From: Megaustenia siamemsis
Taxonomy: Eukaryota > Mollusca > Gastropoda > Stylommatophora > Ariophantidae
Assembly: GCA_032433765.1 (NCBI GenBank)
Contig: JAVIAB010000092.1
Location: 100,428,886-100,492,885, forward strand
DNA length: 64,000 nt
Direction: 5' to 3'
Part shown: positions 1 through 12,900 of the stretch, one piece after another
Position numbering within the stretch: position 1 is the stretch's first letter
How the letters are laid out: the number at the start of each line of letters is the position of its first letter
Made by a program: the position numbers and the translations under genes
The notes under the pieces: generated by a model
What the model saw: only the letters and a program-made list of their open reading frames with translations
Database searches by the model: none
What the model was told of the DNA's origin: nothing

Positions 1-113
1 TAAGTAAGCTAGCTTCTAAATATCACAGGTACACTAGTTTTTATTTTATGTGGATAATAAGTAAGCTAGTTTCTAAATACCACAGATATATTAGTAGTGA
101 TTTGCGTGGATAA
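1..113. repeat. Short tandem duplication, about 57 bp x 2
   Basis: Two adjacent copies both begin TAAGTAAGCTAG and end in GTGGATAA with scattered mismatches. The repeat lies upstream of the first visible HELQ exon, presumably in a HELQ intron. I see no coding content. Confidence 0.7.
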
Positions 114-679
114 TTACCTTCTTTGTCTGCAGATGATGCTAATTATATAAGGAGAAACATTCTATTTGTTCTTTGTACTACAAATGATAGTAAATAAATT
201 ATACATACACAAACATAAATGTTTATACTCACAAATAGATAAATTCATTGTTCTTCTTATGATGTAAATTATGTACTATATTTTTTATAACTTCTTCATT
301 ATGGTTTTTCCCACTGATTGATTGTGGTACTCTCCCCTCTACATTTTTCACTCTTTTTTTTGCAATTTAGAGTAGAAGTGTTGTTCAGTTACTCATCTTA
401 GAGCTTTATTTATATGAAGTGTTTTATTGCTGCATCCAAATTAATTTGAAGCTGTAGTGTATCCAATTGTGCAGGTGGTAATTTGTGCACAAAAGAATGT
501 CATTGAAATTATAACGAGAATATTTTTTTGTATAAGAACTAGTTTACTATCTATTACTTACAAAGATGAAAAAAATCTACTAAACTTGACAATTCTGATT
601 TTATTGTGTCACAATTTACAACAATCTTCAGTAAGAATGTAAGCAATATTGCAAGACAGTCAATGAACTAGAATCCATC

Positions 680-860
680 AGGAAATATGAAAGTTGGAAG
701 GTCCAAGCAGACCTGAAAAAGAACCATCAAAACAGAAGCAATGGCTGCAGGATGGAAGTGAACTTGTATGAAGACAATAGCACAGAAATGGGTACATTGG
801 CAGAGTGTGGTTGCAGCACTGAGCTTCACGAGGAGCTGCAAGTTGTAAGACAGTCAGTCA
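680..860 (+). mobile_element. LINE 3'-end relic (RT C-terminus)
   Basis: A broken + strand reading resembles the C-terminal tail of CR1/jockey-like LINE reverse transcriptases: a KVGRSRQTWKRTIKTEA-like block, then a WVHWQSVVAALSFTRS-like block. This is the usual pattern of a GRP-rich segment followed by a conserved tryptophan and an arginine-serine end. It contains stops and frame changes and is not functional. It ends about 140 bp before the first visible HELQ exon, so it is intronic. Confidence 0.5.
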
Positions 861-996
861 GAGAAAGAAAATTGCAGCAGAATAGACACCATCACTCAAA
901 ACTATTACATTTTTGTAGCTAGAATTAAAAGTATCACTTTTAAACTGAAGCAAGCAACTGTGTTTAACCAGAACACTAATTTGGTTCTCATTGTAG

Positions 997-3900
997 TCAC
1001 TTAGCAACTGTAAAAGAGGACAAGAGGAAGCAACTGCTGAAGGAACTTTACCAAGATGGTGAGGGCAACATTTGCCCAGTACTCAGATGTACAGTTAAAT
1101 TTGGGATCGCCTATCACCACAGTGGTCTCACCACAGATGAAAGACGCCTAATTGAGGATGCTTACACTGAAGGAACATTGAACCTACTAACCTGCACTTC
1201 CACACTAGCTGCTGGTGTTAATTTACCAGCCAAAAGGTTTGTTCTACTTTGTTTATTGGTCAGCATTTATTTTATAACAGACGTTTTTAAAATTGTATTT
1301 TATAATCTCTGAATGCAAAATTGATATGATGCTTCATTGATGGTCTCTCCTAATTTATTTGTTGTTTTATTGCATATGCCAGCTTTTATGTCTCTAGCAC
1401 GGTCCTGAAGGGTTGAATTTCGCGTGAATGTCACTTTTTCCCCCTTTTTTTCCACACCTTTGGTCAGGTGCTTTCTCCATTCAGGCAATTATTCTCCAAC
1501 TTCAGAGATACTCTCATTTTTTTATCATTAAGAGTTGATAGTTTAGGTTGATTTTTTTCTGTCAATTTTGCCTGGGCAGTTGTCCTTTTTGGACTAACTT
1601 TTTTTAAAATTTCCAACTGCAGAGGAAATGCATTTCCTACTGGCCGTTTTTTACTAATTATTTGAAATTTAAAATAGCAGTGAGAAAATAAATTTTAATT
1701 GATCTAAAACATGCGGTTTGTTCAGACAATTTGCTAGGAAAGTTGGAAAAAGGACTGAATAAAAGAATTAACAAGGTTTCAGTGTAATAATTGAAGAAAC
1801 GTCAATAAATTAAAAGCTGTAACAACAGAAAAATGACTCCAGGATTCAATGCATCGGTAAGTAGAGCCAGTTTTTGAGGTTCACAGTATGGAATGTGTTA
1901 ACATGCACAGACTTCATACTGGACATTCAATTGAATGGCCAAAATAATTATTCAAATCATGGTGTGAAAGAAAACATTAAGATTATATATGCCTATTACT
2001 AACTGCCCAGTCACAATCAGGCCACCACATCTCAGCCAGAAACAGGGTGTGACATAATAAGTTTTATTTGTACTACAGATAAAGAATTGACAAAAGAAAT
2101 AAATGTACTTAAGGTAAGAAGCCCAGTGACAGTTGAATATCATTTACAGACCTGCCTAATGTATAAGAATAAAAAAAAATTAGCACTTGGCAGCACTCAA
2201 TCTTTTGAAGTCAATTCAAATGTCTCATTTCACAACGCAAGTAATTTTCTTCATCTTTTTTGTTTGCATAGCAAGTTGCACTGTACCATATTCTGCTCCT
2301 AGTGATCCAGTAGTGCATTTATCTTCAGCATATAACATTTGGGACTACTTACCTAGCCTTTAACTTCAGTGTATAGAACAATGCCATTACCTTTATCTTT
2401 TTTGCTGGCTACTGAAGTATGCAGAAATAGCAACCATGTTAGTTTAGGTACTACAGTGCACATGTTGTGGCAGTTATTTCATTATAATCACTTTTGTGGT
2501 ATTCTATGCTATATGCTAACGTTGAAACTGTACTACAGATACAAGATCGAGGGTTATGGAGGAATATGATATCAATTGCCTCTCGACATCAGTCATGAAT
2601 ATACAAGTAGTTCTGTTCGTGACACACACAATAATTATGTACTGTTATTTAATATCTAAATGATCTTGATCCTTCCAGTACCGCTAGACGTTATATATAG
2701 CGCTCACTGTGTTTTTTTGCCATCCATTTCTATTCTTGGAAACTGTTGGATCTTATCTAATGAGTCTATGTCTGCCAACTTTGCTTCTCTTATAAGTGTT
2801 CCTTTTAGTGTCTCTCTTTTTTCTTCCTCTTTTTCTATATCCTGATTTTTCAAATAGACAAGCCTGCTTTGTAATTCTCTTGTTTTCTCTTCTCAACATG
2901 TGTCTGACATATGTCCATATTCTCTTCCTAATTGTAGATGAGATCATTGGTTGCATAGCCATTATCTTATATCTCTTAATAATACTCTTCAATAAAATTT
3001 CTTTTGACACACTGTCATCAGTGACCATATATTTTATGTTATACAGTTAACTATATATTTTCTGACATTCTTGGTTTCAAAACTGTCCAGGATATTAGTT
3101 TTACAGGGCTAACTGTATTTATATTATATTATTTATATTATATTATTCAGTAATACATTCTGACCCATTAATTATGCACCATATCAAAACACTGTAATAA
3201 AGTTTTCTGAACATTTCTGTCTCTTCCTGCATCAAATTGAACTTGTGATGGTGCTTTATGCCACCACTGATACTTGCACTGTTCTTGGGACAAATGTAAA
3301 CAAATGAGACAATGATTTTCCACAATCAGTGGAGCAGCAGCAGTCACAGATATCTGGATAATGAATGACAGAGAATGCCACTCAGCTTAGTGTCCCTGGA
3401 TACCTAAGTTAGTGTGTTGTGTGAACTTTGTCACTGAAAGTTCTTATGTCCACTTGTAATTATGTCTGTTTAAAAGAGGATCCTGATAATAATGCCAGAA
3501 AATTGGTGGTCATCTGTAGTTTGTTTTGTTTTTAAAAAAGTATAATTTGTTGTAAAAACTAATGCAATTTCATCATGCAGAGTGATATTACGGAGCCCCT
3601 ATGTTGGTTTAAGTTTTATCAAATACAGCCAGTACAAGCAGATGACAGGGAGAGCTGGCAGGGCTGGTATTGACACATCTGGAGAAAGTATTCTCATCAT
3701 AAAATCACACGATAGAGCAAAGGTGAGTGGTCACTCACTGCATCAAACATACTAAACAGTTTTAAAGTTTTTTTTTTTTTATGAATTAAAATGTTGATGT
3801 CTGTTTAAATTAAAAATTAGTATTTTTTTTTTTTGTGCTATCACTGAGTCTTTTAAGAAATGCTGATTCCCATGTTTATATTTCTATATTTTAATAAGTC

Positions 3901-6900
3901 ATGATTCTATGTATGTTTTCTTAAATAAAATAGTTAAAAAATTAATTAAAATGACTTTAATTTAAATGGATATTGTTTTGGTTATTCTTTTTCTGTTGTG
4001 CAAAAAGGTGAAGGACCTGCTGGCAGGACCAAAGGACCTATGTCATAGTAGTCTGGCATTTGATGGTATGAAGGGCATCAAGTCCCTGCTGTTGTCTGCT
4101 GTAGGACTGAAGGTACTGCACATATTTACTTCCTTGATAAATGTCATGTATGATTCATAATTTTGTGAATTTGCTGCTAGACTGTTATATATTTTCATTT
4201 TTGCATTTGTTAATAATTTTATTACAACATACACAATAATAAGCATCTCATTCACTGTTACGTATTTGTCTTTACAATTCTAGACCAGATGACACATACA
4301 CCCTGACTTTTTTATTTCATGGTTAATTATTTTTGTTAAAGTAATGAAAAATACTTTAAATTGACAAGTAAATAATACATATTTATTTGGTGGAACATGA
4401 TAAATATTAGTTTAGAATATCCTATAATACACTAGTTATTTAGCTGCTGTGAATAATTTGAGAAACACTGGTCAAAACAATGGGTTACTATATCTCAATG
4501 TGTGGGATGGAACTGCCGTGCAGCACTGGTTAGTGCATTGATCAACGGAGGAGAAGAGTTTGGATTTAATCCTGATCGATAGTTTCTACATTAACCCAGC
4601 CTTAAATATATATGTGGTTTTTTGTGGAGGATGAAATACAGCCACTGGTGTAATGCTGTACACATTGCCTTAAAGCGTGCTGCTGATTTAAAAAAAAAAA
4701 AAATAGAGGCACTAACACCAGATTTATCACGTCATGAAAAATTACCAATTTTTGTTTTTTTGGAAAGTTTTTTTAAAGAGTTAGATCATTAACTGAATTT
4801 TAAATAACCAAGATTTGTTATTTCAGCATTTATATTTATTTCTTATTTAAATGTCTATTGTCATATAATGTTTTAATCTTATATATAATTCTTTCTTTAA
4901 GGTTCATTTCCATGACTGACCTCTTGAATGAGTTCTGGGGATTTTTTTTCTTGGAAAAAAATGGAATGATGGTCTTCTTGTGTAGCGATGACCATAATAC
5001 CAACAAATGCGCAGAAGATCACAAAAGTATGGAAATTAACACCATTTTCCCCTTAACGCAGGTTTGAGACATGACAAGGTTCTTTCTTCTTTTCTATTTG
5101 CAGATAGTGACTTCAGTTAAGGGAGCATTTGAGCTCATGAGCAGGTCATTGCTTCAGATTCAAGCATCAGCTTTAAACATTGATGTAACCATAGCAACCA
5201 GAGAATCACTTCAGTACCTCATAGACCAAAAGCTGATCATTTCCAACAAAGGTTCTCTACTTGATGACTCGGACTCCCAAGATAGTTTAAGTGTTTCTTC
5301 ATTAGGACAAGCAACTTTTAAAGGTTTGTACAAGCCACTATAAAAGTTTGTTTTAATTATTGCACGACCTTCAAACATTTTTTTTTCTAACATTTTAAAC
5401 ATTATGCTGTATTTTATTTTGGTGGTCTATCTTTACACCTTCACATCACTGTCATATCAATTCTTTTATAAATAAATTATTATGACATCCTGTCCCTTCC
5501 CTCTTTTATTTGAAATTGTTACCGTATTTTTCATGCTTGTTTAGAAAAAGCAAAATCTCCAGTTTTTGGCTTAACCAGTTCTCAGATTATCATATCTGCT
5601 TCCAGCTGTGCCTGTCCTTGAACTGTGAATGAATACATCAAAACTGGTGCTCATCCTAGTCAGATATGTTCATACATCCCTGTCTGTGTTTACAATTGTC
5701 TTTATATATGCAGAAGGTCTTTAATTTAGTTCTTTGTATGAGATATTATATTTATATATAATATGGCCTTTGGCATTTTGACAGTTGGTTGGTAGCAACC
5801 AATCATGATTTGTCAGCAGTTTGGTAATATATTAGTGACTTATGCTGGGTGCTGTTTTAGGGATCAGCTCCTCTTCTACTGTATCTGCCAATGTTAGATA
5901 GACAAAATTTGCAAAATGAACAAGATGCATTTGTGGTGCCTGGCCTCCAATGCTTCCTTGAATGTTGCTGAACTGCTTTTCTCAGATTTTCTCAGTTTCT
6001 TTTGTTGATAAAGAATTGATTCAAGGAAACCCTGCAAACATCCTTGTATCCTCAGCACTGGTCTGCCCTTTGGTCACTTTCTATCCCTGAGTTCACCATC
6101 CAATAATTTTTTGCAAGTGCGCTTTTTGTTGTCCATTCTTCTCATGTGATCCCCCATTAAGCCACCTTAGATTTCAAGTCTAAATGTTGCCATGATGGAT
6201 GTGACTTTGGCTTGTTTACAAGATGTTAGAGTTGGTTACTTTGCTCTGCCATTTGATGTTCATTATATTGCAAAGGTAATGCACATGAAAATTATTTAAC
6301 CTTCTCTCCTTCCCTCATAGGTAGTCCAAATTTCTGATCCATTTAGAAGTGTGCTAGACATATAACTTTGATCAATTAGAATCCTAGTCCCAAGTGTTAG
6401 TTTGGTTTTGGCCCATGTCTATGTTTAAGTTTACCAAATGCTGGAGCTGCCTTTATGATTCAGACATTAATTTTTTCATCAAGTGAGATGGTGGTTGTGA
6501 CCATGGATCTAAAGTAGGTGAACTTCTCACAGATTAAAGGGATGTTGTTTACTGTTATAGTTGTGGGCATGGCTACACCCTGATATCACAGAACAGAAAT
6601 TAAATAAAACAGGTGAATTTGATATTTGAACCCATGTCATCCATTTGACTATCTTAAATCACTGTATAAAAGATAATTGGGGAATCTGGGAGCTCATATG
6701 TATGAGTTCCAAATGACATTATTTTAGATTTGGCTGTTACTTTTCTTTCTATTATGTTGTTTAGTGTATTGTAATGGTATAAAACTGTTGACTTTTTAAT
6801 AATTCTTTTCTATCTATCTATTGACCTTTCGAGCCGTAACCGGCCCATAGGGCGTAGACCAAGATACACCTTCTCCTATATGAATTTTTGTTCTAGCAGT

Positions 6901-9900
6901 TTTCTTTTAAAGATATTTTATCAAATCTCGCCATCTGTCTCTGTTCTGTGCAAGCAGTTCTATCTCATTGAAGGAGCCGATTCCTGCTGCTCTTGCCTCT
7001 CTCATCAATGTTCTTCTCAGTGTCTCCCTGGGTCTTCCTCTTTTTCTTTTACCTGTTGTTTCCCATATGAGGGCTTGCTTTGCTATTCGATTATTATCTC
7101 TTCTCATCACATGTCCAACGTATGACCATCGTCTTTTCTTTATTACTGAAATAATTCTTTTATCAATGTATAAAATTAAAAAATAATACATTAAAGGTTT
7201 AATCATCATCACATGTATTGTTTGAATTTGATAATGAGTGAGTCTTCATACTTTTCTTTGGTCTTTAGTGATGTTAAGTATTTGATATTTTCTTTTATAT
7301 CACTGTGTCCTTTCCCTTGAAACAAGGATGTGTTATGTCACCACTTTTATTCAGAATTGCATTTGATTGAGCCATACAAAAATTTATAGAAGACAGACAA
7401 TTAAGCATAAAGTGGATTGATAATAAACTCCTAGAAAATCTTGACTTTGCAGACAACTTTGTATGTTTGAGCTCTACACACACTGATGCTCAAGAAAAGA
7501 TAGAACAATTCCATAATATTCCAGATCAACATAACCAAAATGAAAGTCCTAGACATTATCAACAAAGCCTCTGATATAACAATTAATAATGACATTTTAC
7601 AAAAAATTGCAAAATTTACCTACCTAGATACCAAAATGTCCTGAGATAGAGACATAACATCAGAAATTATGACACGCATCACATTAGCAACAAATGCTTT
7701 CAACAAACGGATGAATATCTGGAGATCAAAAGTTCACAATAAACGAACAAAACTTAAATTGTTCAACTCTTGTTTTTATACCAGTGCTAACATATGGATA
7801 AGAAAGTTGGAAATCCACCAAGACTTTAGATAGGAAATTAAATGTCTTCATAGGATCTCAAACATAAGCTGAAAAGAATACATGTCATATGAACAGATAA
7901 GAGACAAATTAAAACAAGAATATGTTTATAAGAAGGGAGCAGTGATAGCTCAGTGGTTAGTGAACTGGACTGCAAATGATAAGAGGTAGGGTTCGATTCC
8001 AACCGACGTCTTCCGGGTTCACCCAACCTTAAATGGGTTCCGGATTTTTTTCTGGGAAAGTAAAGCGGCATGGGCGTAATACCTACCACATTACCAAAAA
8101 TCATGTGCCGAAGGTCTGTAAAAATTATTGTTACTAACACCATATTCCCTATACGCCACTTGGCGTGATGGGGCACTTTACTTTTACTATGTTTATAAGA
8201 AGAAGGCATTGGAAATACATTGGTCATGTGCTGAGAATGGATGAAGAATGACTTCCCTATTCATGTGGAAACCATCTGGTAAAAGAAAACAAGGTAGACC
8301 AAGAGAATCACTTTGCAGAACAATTATTAGGGAAGGCTCAACCATGAGACTAAGAAACAACCAAGACCTACAAGAACTAGCAGCAGATCATCAATCTGGA
8401 GCCGAAATCTGTCGTTTTTGGCCCGAGAGGAAAATGAATGAATTTCAATGTACATGTTTAACTAATATTTAGAGATGGTAGAAGATTGTATTGCCTCCAG
8501 TCAACAACGGATGGACATTCAAAGAGGTCATGCCTGACTATTCTTCAGATCAGAAGAACTAAAAATTTGTCACTGACAGATCATCAGGCTATCCTATCAG
8601 ATGTTTTCAATGTCCATATATTTCATTCCACTTCCTGATCTCTCATGGTTTACAGTTAATTTTGTGCAGACATGACCAAACTATACTAGATGTAACTCTT
8701 CTGTTACCACTTGAAGTGTGTCTTTGAAACCTGTACTGTACTGAACCTACACCAACAGGTTCAGTTGACCACGTCAACAGCAGTCAGCTGTACAAGGATT
8801 TGAAAACAGCAGAGGAGTCTCTCAATCTTTCTACTCATCTGCATCTTCTTTACCTGGTAACCCCATATGATGTGGCTGTTAGTATTGACTGGAGAATCTA
8901 TTTGGATCAGGTAGGTGGCTTCTCTTTGTCTGCATATATTTACAATTAATGCTATTTATTTATACTTCAAATAGACAGATCGTTTCCGGTTGTTTCCAAA
9001 ATGGAGGAATTATTTTTCTCCGGCTTGGTATATAACCGTTGATCAGAGGTTTAACAAGCCGCTATCGTAAAAACGATGTTGTTAATGAAACGTAGACCTG
9101 ATACAGAATGTGTAAATTAGCAGTAGATAGTTGTGATAGTTTTTTCGGCCCTAAAACAACAACAAAAATAGGATTCTGGAATGTTCGAACAATGGCCGCT
9201 CCGACGAAACATGCACAGGTCGCGAGCGAGATGGAGAGATACGACCTAGATATTTTAGGATTAAGCGAAATGCGCTGGCTTGGAACAGGTAGGAGATCTA
9301 TTGATAATAAAATAGTAGTTTTTTCTGGAAGGGAAGATGGAAAACACCGTGAAGGAGTAGGCATAATGATGACAGACAAAGCTGCAAGAAGTTTATTAGA
9401 ATGGGAACCGGTAAATAGCCGTCTGATACGAACACGCTACAAAACAAAACATGGAAGACTTTCAATTATTCAATGTTATGCGCCTACTAACGAAGCTGAT
9501 GATGAAGTTAAGGACGATTTTTATAACCAACTGCAACAACTTATAAACAAAATACCAAAACACGATCTTTTAATTGTAATGGGAGATTTCAACGCCAAAG
9601 TGGGACAAGATAATGCAGGAGTGGAACATGTGATGGGGAGAGAAGGCTGTGATAATACTAGTCAGAATGGAGAAAGATTAATAGAATTATGTTTAATAGA
9701 AAATTTAGTTATAGGTGGGACATTATTTCCACACAAAAATATTCACAAAACAACATGGATATCTCCTGATGATAGAACCTCCAATCAAATTGACCACCTA
9801 TGTATTAAACAACAATTCAGATCATCATTAATAGATGTAAGAGCTTACAGAGGTGCTGATGTTAATAGTGACCACAACCTGTGCATTGGGAAAATAAGAT

Positions 9901-12900
9901 TAAAATTTAGAAACCAACAGAAGAGGTCAATTACACATAAAATTGATAGTCATAAACTGAAAGATGAAGCCATAAAGGAAAAGTTTAACATAGAGCTAAG
10001 TAATTGTTATACAGCACTCGGTGAAATAGACTTAGATATCAATGAGATGTGGGACTCACAGAGCAAAATACTAATGACAGCAGCAGAAGCAAGTGCTGGA
10101 CTGAAGAAAATGGAAAAACGAGCTTGGATCTCAGACACCACGTGGAAATACATCAAAGAAAGAAGAGAAGCGAAGAGAGCCATGACTAATGTAAAGACAG
10201 ATCTTGGAAAGGTTCTGGCAAAAGCAACATACAAAGAATTAGACAACAAAGTGAAAAGTTCAGCAAGAAGAGATACAAGAGCTTATATAGACAATTTGGC
10301 AGAGAAAGCAGAGACAGCTGCAATTACAGGAGACAGCAGAACTCTTTATACTGTGCAAAAGATGCTGACAAACACCTATACATCCAGTGGAACACCAATT
10401 CTAGACAAATCTGGATCAATGCTAACAACAAGCGCAGACATAAAAGCCCGTTGGGCGGAACACTTCAAAGAAATTCTTAACCGTCCACTACCCACAGTTT
10501 AATAGATTTTGAAACTGAAACACCAGCAGCAGAATTAAATGTAAATTTAGATGACTTCACCTTGAGTGAAATAGAAACCACCTTAAAGCTTATGACCAAT
10601 AACAAGGCTGCTGGAGAGGATAAGTTAACAGCTGAGATCCTCAAGGCAATTGATAGCCATAATCTAATACATCTCCAAAAAATGTTCAACATCATTTGGA
10701 AAACAGAGAAGACGCCTCATAAATGGAAAAAAGGAATCATTGTTAAGATCCCAAAAAAGGGCAATCTTAGAGATTGTAACAACTGGAGAGGCGTGACACT
10801 TTTGTCAGTTGCCTCAAAGTTATTCTGCAAAATCATCCTAAATAGAATACAGGATTCAATAGATACAGTAATGCGTGAAGAACAGGCTGGGTTTAGAAAA
10901 GGGAGAAGCTGTATTGACCACATTTTCACTCTACGACTTATATTGGAGGAACACATTGAAAAGCAAAAACCGTTTGTACTTAACTTCATCGACTTCAAAA
11001 AAGCATTTGATAGTATTCATAGAGATTCTTTGTGGAAAATTCTGAAGCAATATGGTTTACCATCAAAAATCATAAATATTATCAAAGACATGTATGATGG
11101 TTACACATGTGCAGTTCGAACAGAGGAAGGACTGAGCGAATGTTTCCCAATAGAAACTGGGGTTAAACAAGGATGTATTTTATCGCCCTTGTTATTTGGA
11201 ATTGTTATGGACTTCATAATGAAGAAATGCTGCACTGGTAATAAAGGCATCGAATGGATACAAGGAGACCATTTGGAAGACCTCGACTTTGCTGATGACA
11301 TAGTTCTCATCAGCAGTCAGATAAAAACGATGCAGGAAAACACAAATGAACTATCATCAATAGCCAGCAAAATTGGGCTTGAGATCAATCATGAAAAGAC
11401 TAAAGTCATGACTAGTTTAATTCCAACAGGTGACAAAATATACATGGAAAACAAACCAGTTGAAGAGATCGATCACTTTATCTATCTTGGAAGTCACATT
11501 GATCGAGAAGGGGATACGAGCAAAGAAATTAAAATCAGAATAGCTAAAGCAGCAATGTCTTTCAGAAGCCTTGAAAAGTTGTGGAAATCAAAACTTATCA
11601 GCACAAACACAAAACTTAGGCTATTCAAATCAAATGTACTATCAACCCTTACGTATGCGTGTGAAAGCTGGAAAACAACAAGAGATATAGAAACAAAGTT
11701 GAACGCATTCGAAAATAAATGTCTAAGGAAAATACTTGGTATAGCATGGAACGAATTCAAAACAAATGAGGAAATTAGAGAAATCGCCAATCAACCACTA
11801 ATATCTTCAGTAATAAAGAAAAGACGATGGTCATACGTTGGACATGTGATGAGAAGAGATAATAACCGAATAGCAAAGCAAGCCCTCATATGGGAAACAA
11901 CAGGTAAAAGAAAAAGAGGAAGACCCAGGGAGACACTGAGAAGAACATTGATGAGAGAGGCAAGAGCAGCAGGAGTCGGCTCCCTCAATGAGATAGAACT
12001 GCTTGCACAGAACAGAGACAGATGGCGAGATTTGATAAAATATCTTTAAAAGAAAACTGCTAGAACAAAAAATCCATATAGGAGAAGGTGTATCTTGGTC
12101 TACGCCCTATGGGCCGGTTACGGCTCGAAAGGTCAATAGATAGATAGATTTATACTTCAGAAGCTGTTGGCACATTCTTTCTGTTGAAATTAACAAAACT
12201 GTTCAAATTTATAATGTATCATTAATTAAATTGGTTAGAAATCAGCTATGAAATTTAATTATAACTGTGTTATTGTTTACAATCATAACAAATGTATAGG
12301 TTATATCATCCCTTGCTTTCACATACATGGGACATAGATGGAAATAAGTAGTAATAACTTGTTTGTCATTGGTAGTATTGTAACACCAACCCCAGTAGTA
12401 ACTTGTTTGTCATAGGCAGTATTGTAGCCCCTCAATAGTAGCTCTTATTTGTCACAGATTATGTTGTAACCCCTCAGTAGTAGCTATTGTTTGTCTTTTT
12501 CATATTCTGTTCCCTATTTTGCATTTTTTCTTCATATTATTTTTTTACTTCAGTTTTCTAAGTTAAGTGAAACAGAGCTGAAAGTGACCAATCTTATTGG
12601 GGTACCAGAGAACTATGTAGGCTTGAGGGCAGCTGGTCATTCCTCAAGAAAGGTGAGTTCATCACTTTACTTCATTTTGTTAATTATTATTATGTTTTGG
12701 GGAGGAGTGGGGGAGGCATATCTATTCTTTTGTGATTTAATCTTGTTTGGCTGCTTCTTTGGTATAAATTACACTACTAGAATTCATATATTTGGTGTAT
12801 TATAAATGACTGTTGACAGTCACCAAACAGTTAGGAATACAATAATTAAATACATAGAAAAGAAAAAAAAACTAAATTATAAAAATCCTAAAGGAAAATT

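Larger units (their letters stand above)
8970..12147 (+). mobile_element. Full-length LINE-A non-LTR retrotransposon
   Basis: A complete 3.18-kb element in the HELQ intron between exons 8759-8910 and 12554-12652, in the same orientation as HELQ. It is bounded by the 12-bp duplication ATTTATACTTCA (8958-8969 and 12148-12159). It has a short 5' leader, an apurinic-like endonuclease, a reverse transcriptase, a 3' UTR with the palindromic-looking stretch around 12085-12130, and a TAGA tandem tail. The two coding parts are in different frames, so it probably carries a one-base disruption near 10500. Its 3' end matches truncated copies at 6810-7149, 41862-42222 and 43631-44069. Confidence 0.93.

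Noticed and set aside
457..642. An additional HELQ exon (VVICAQKNVIEIITRIFF)
   Set aside because: There is an acceptor-like TTGTGCAG and faint resemblance to the helicase motif IV region, but no good donor and too little similarity to claim it.
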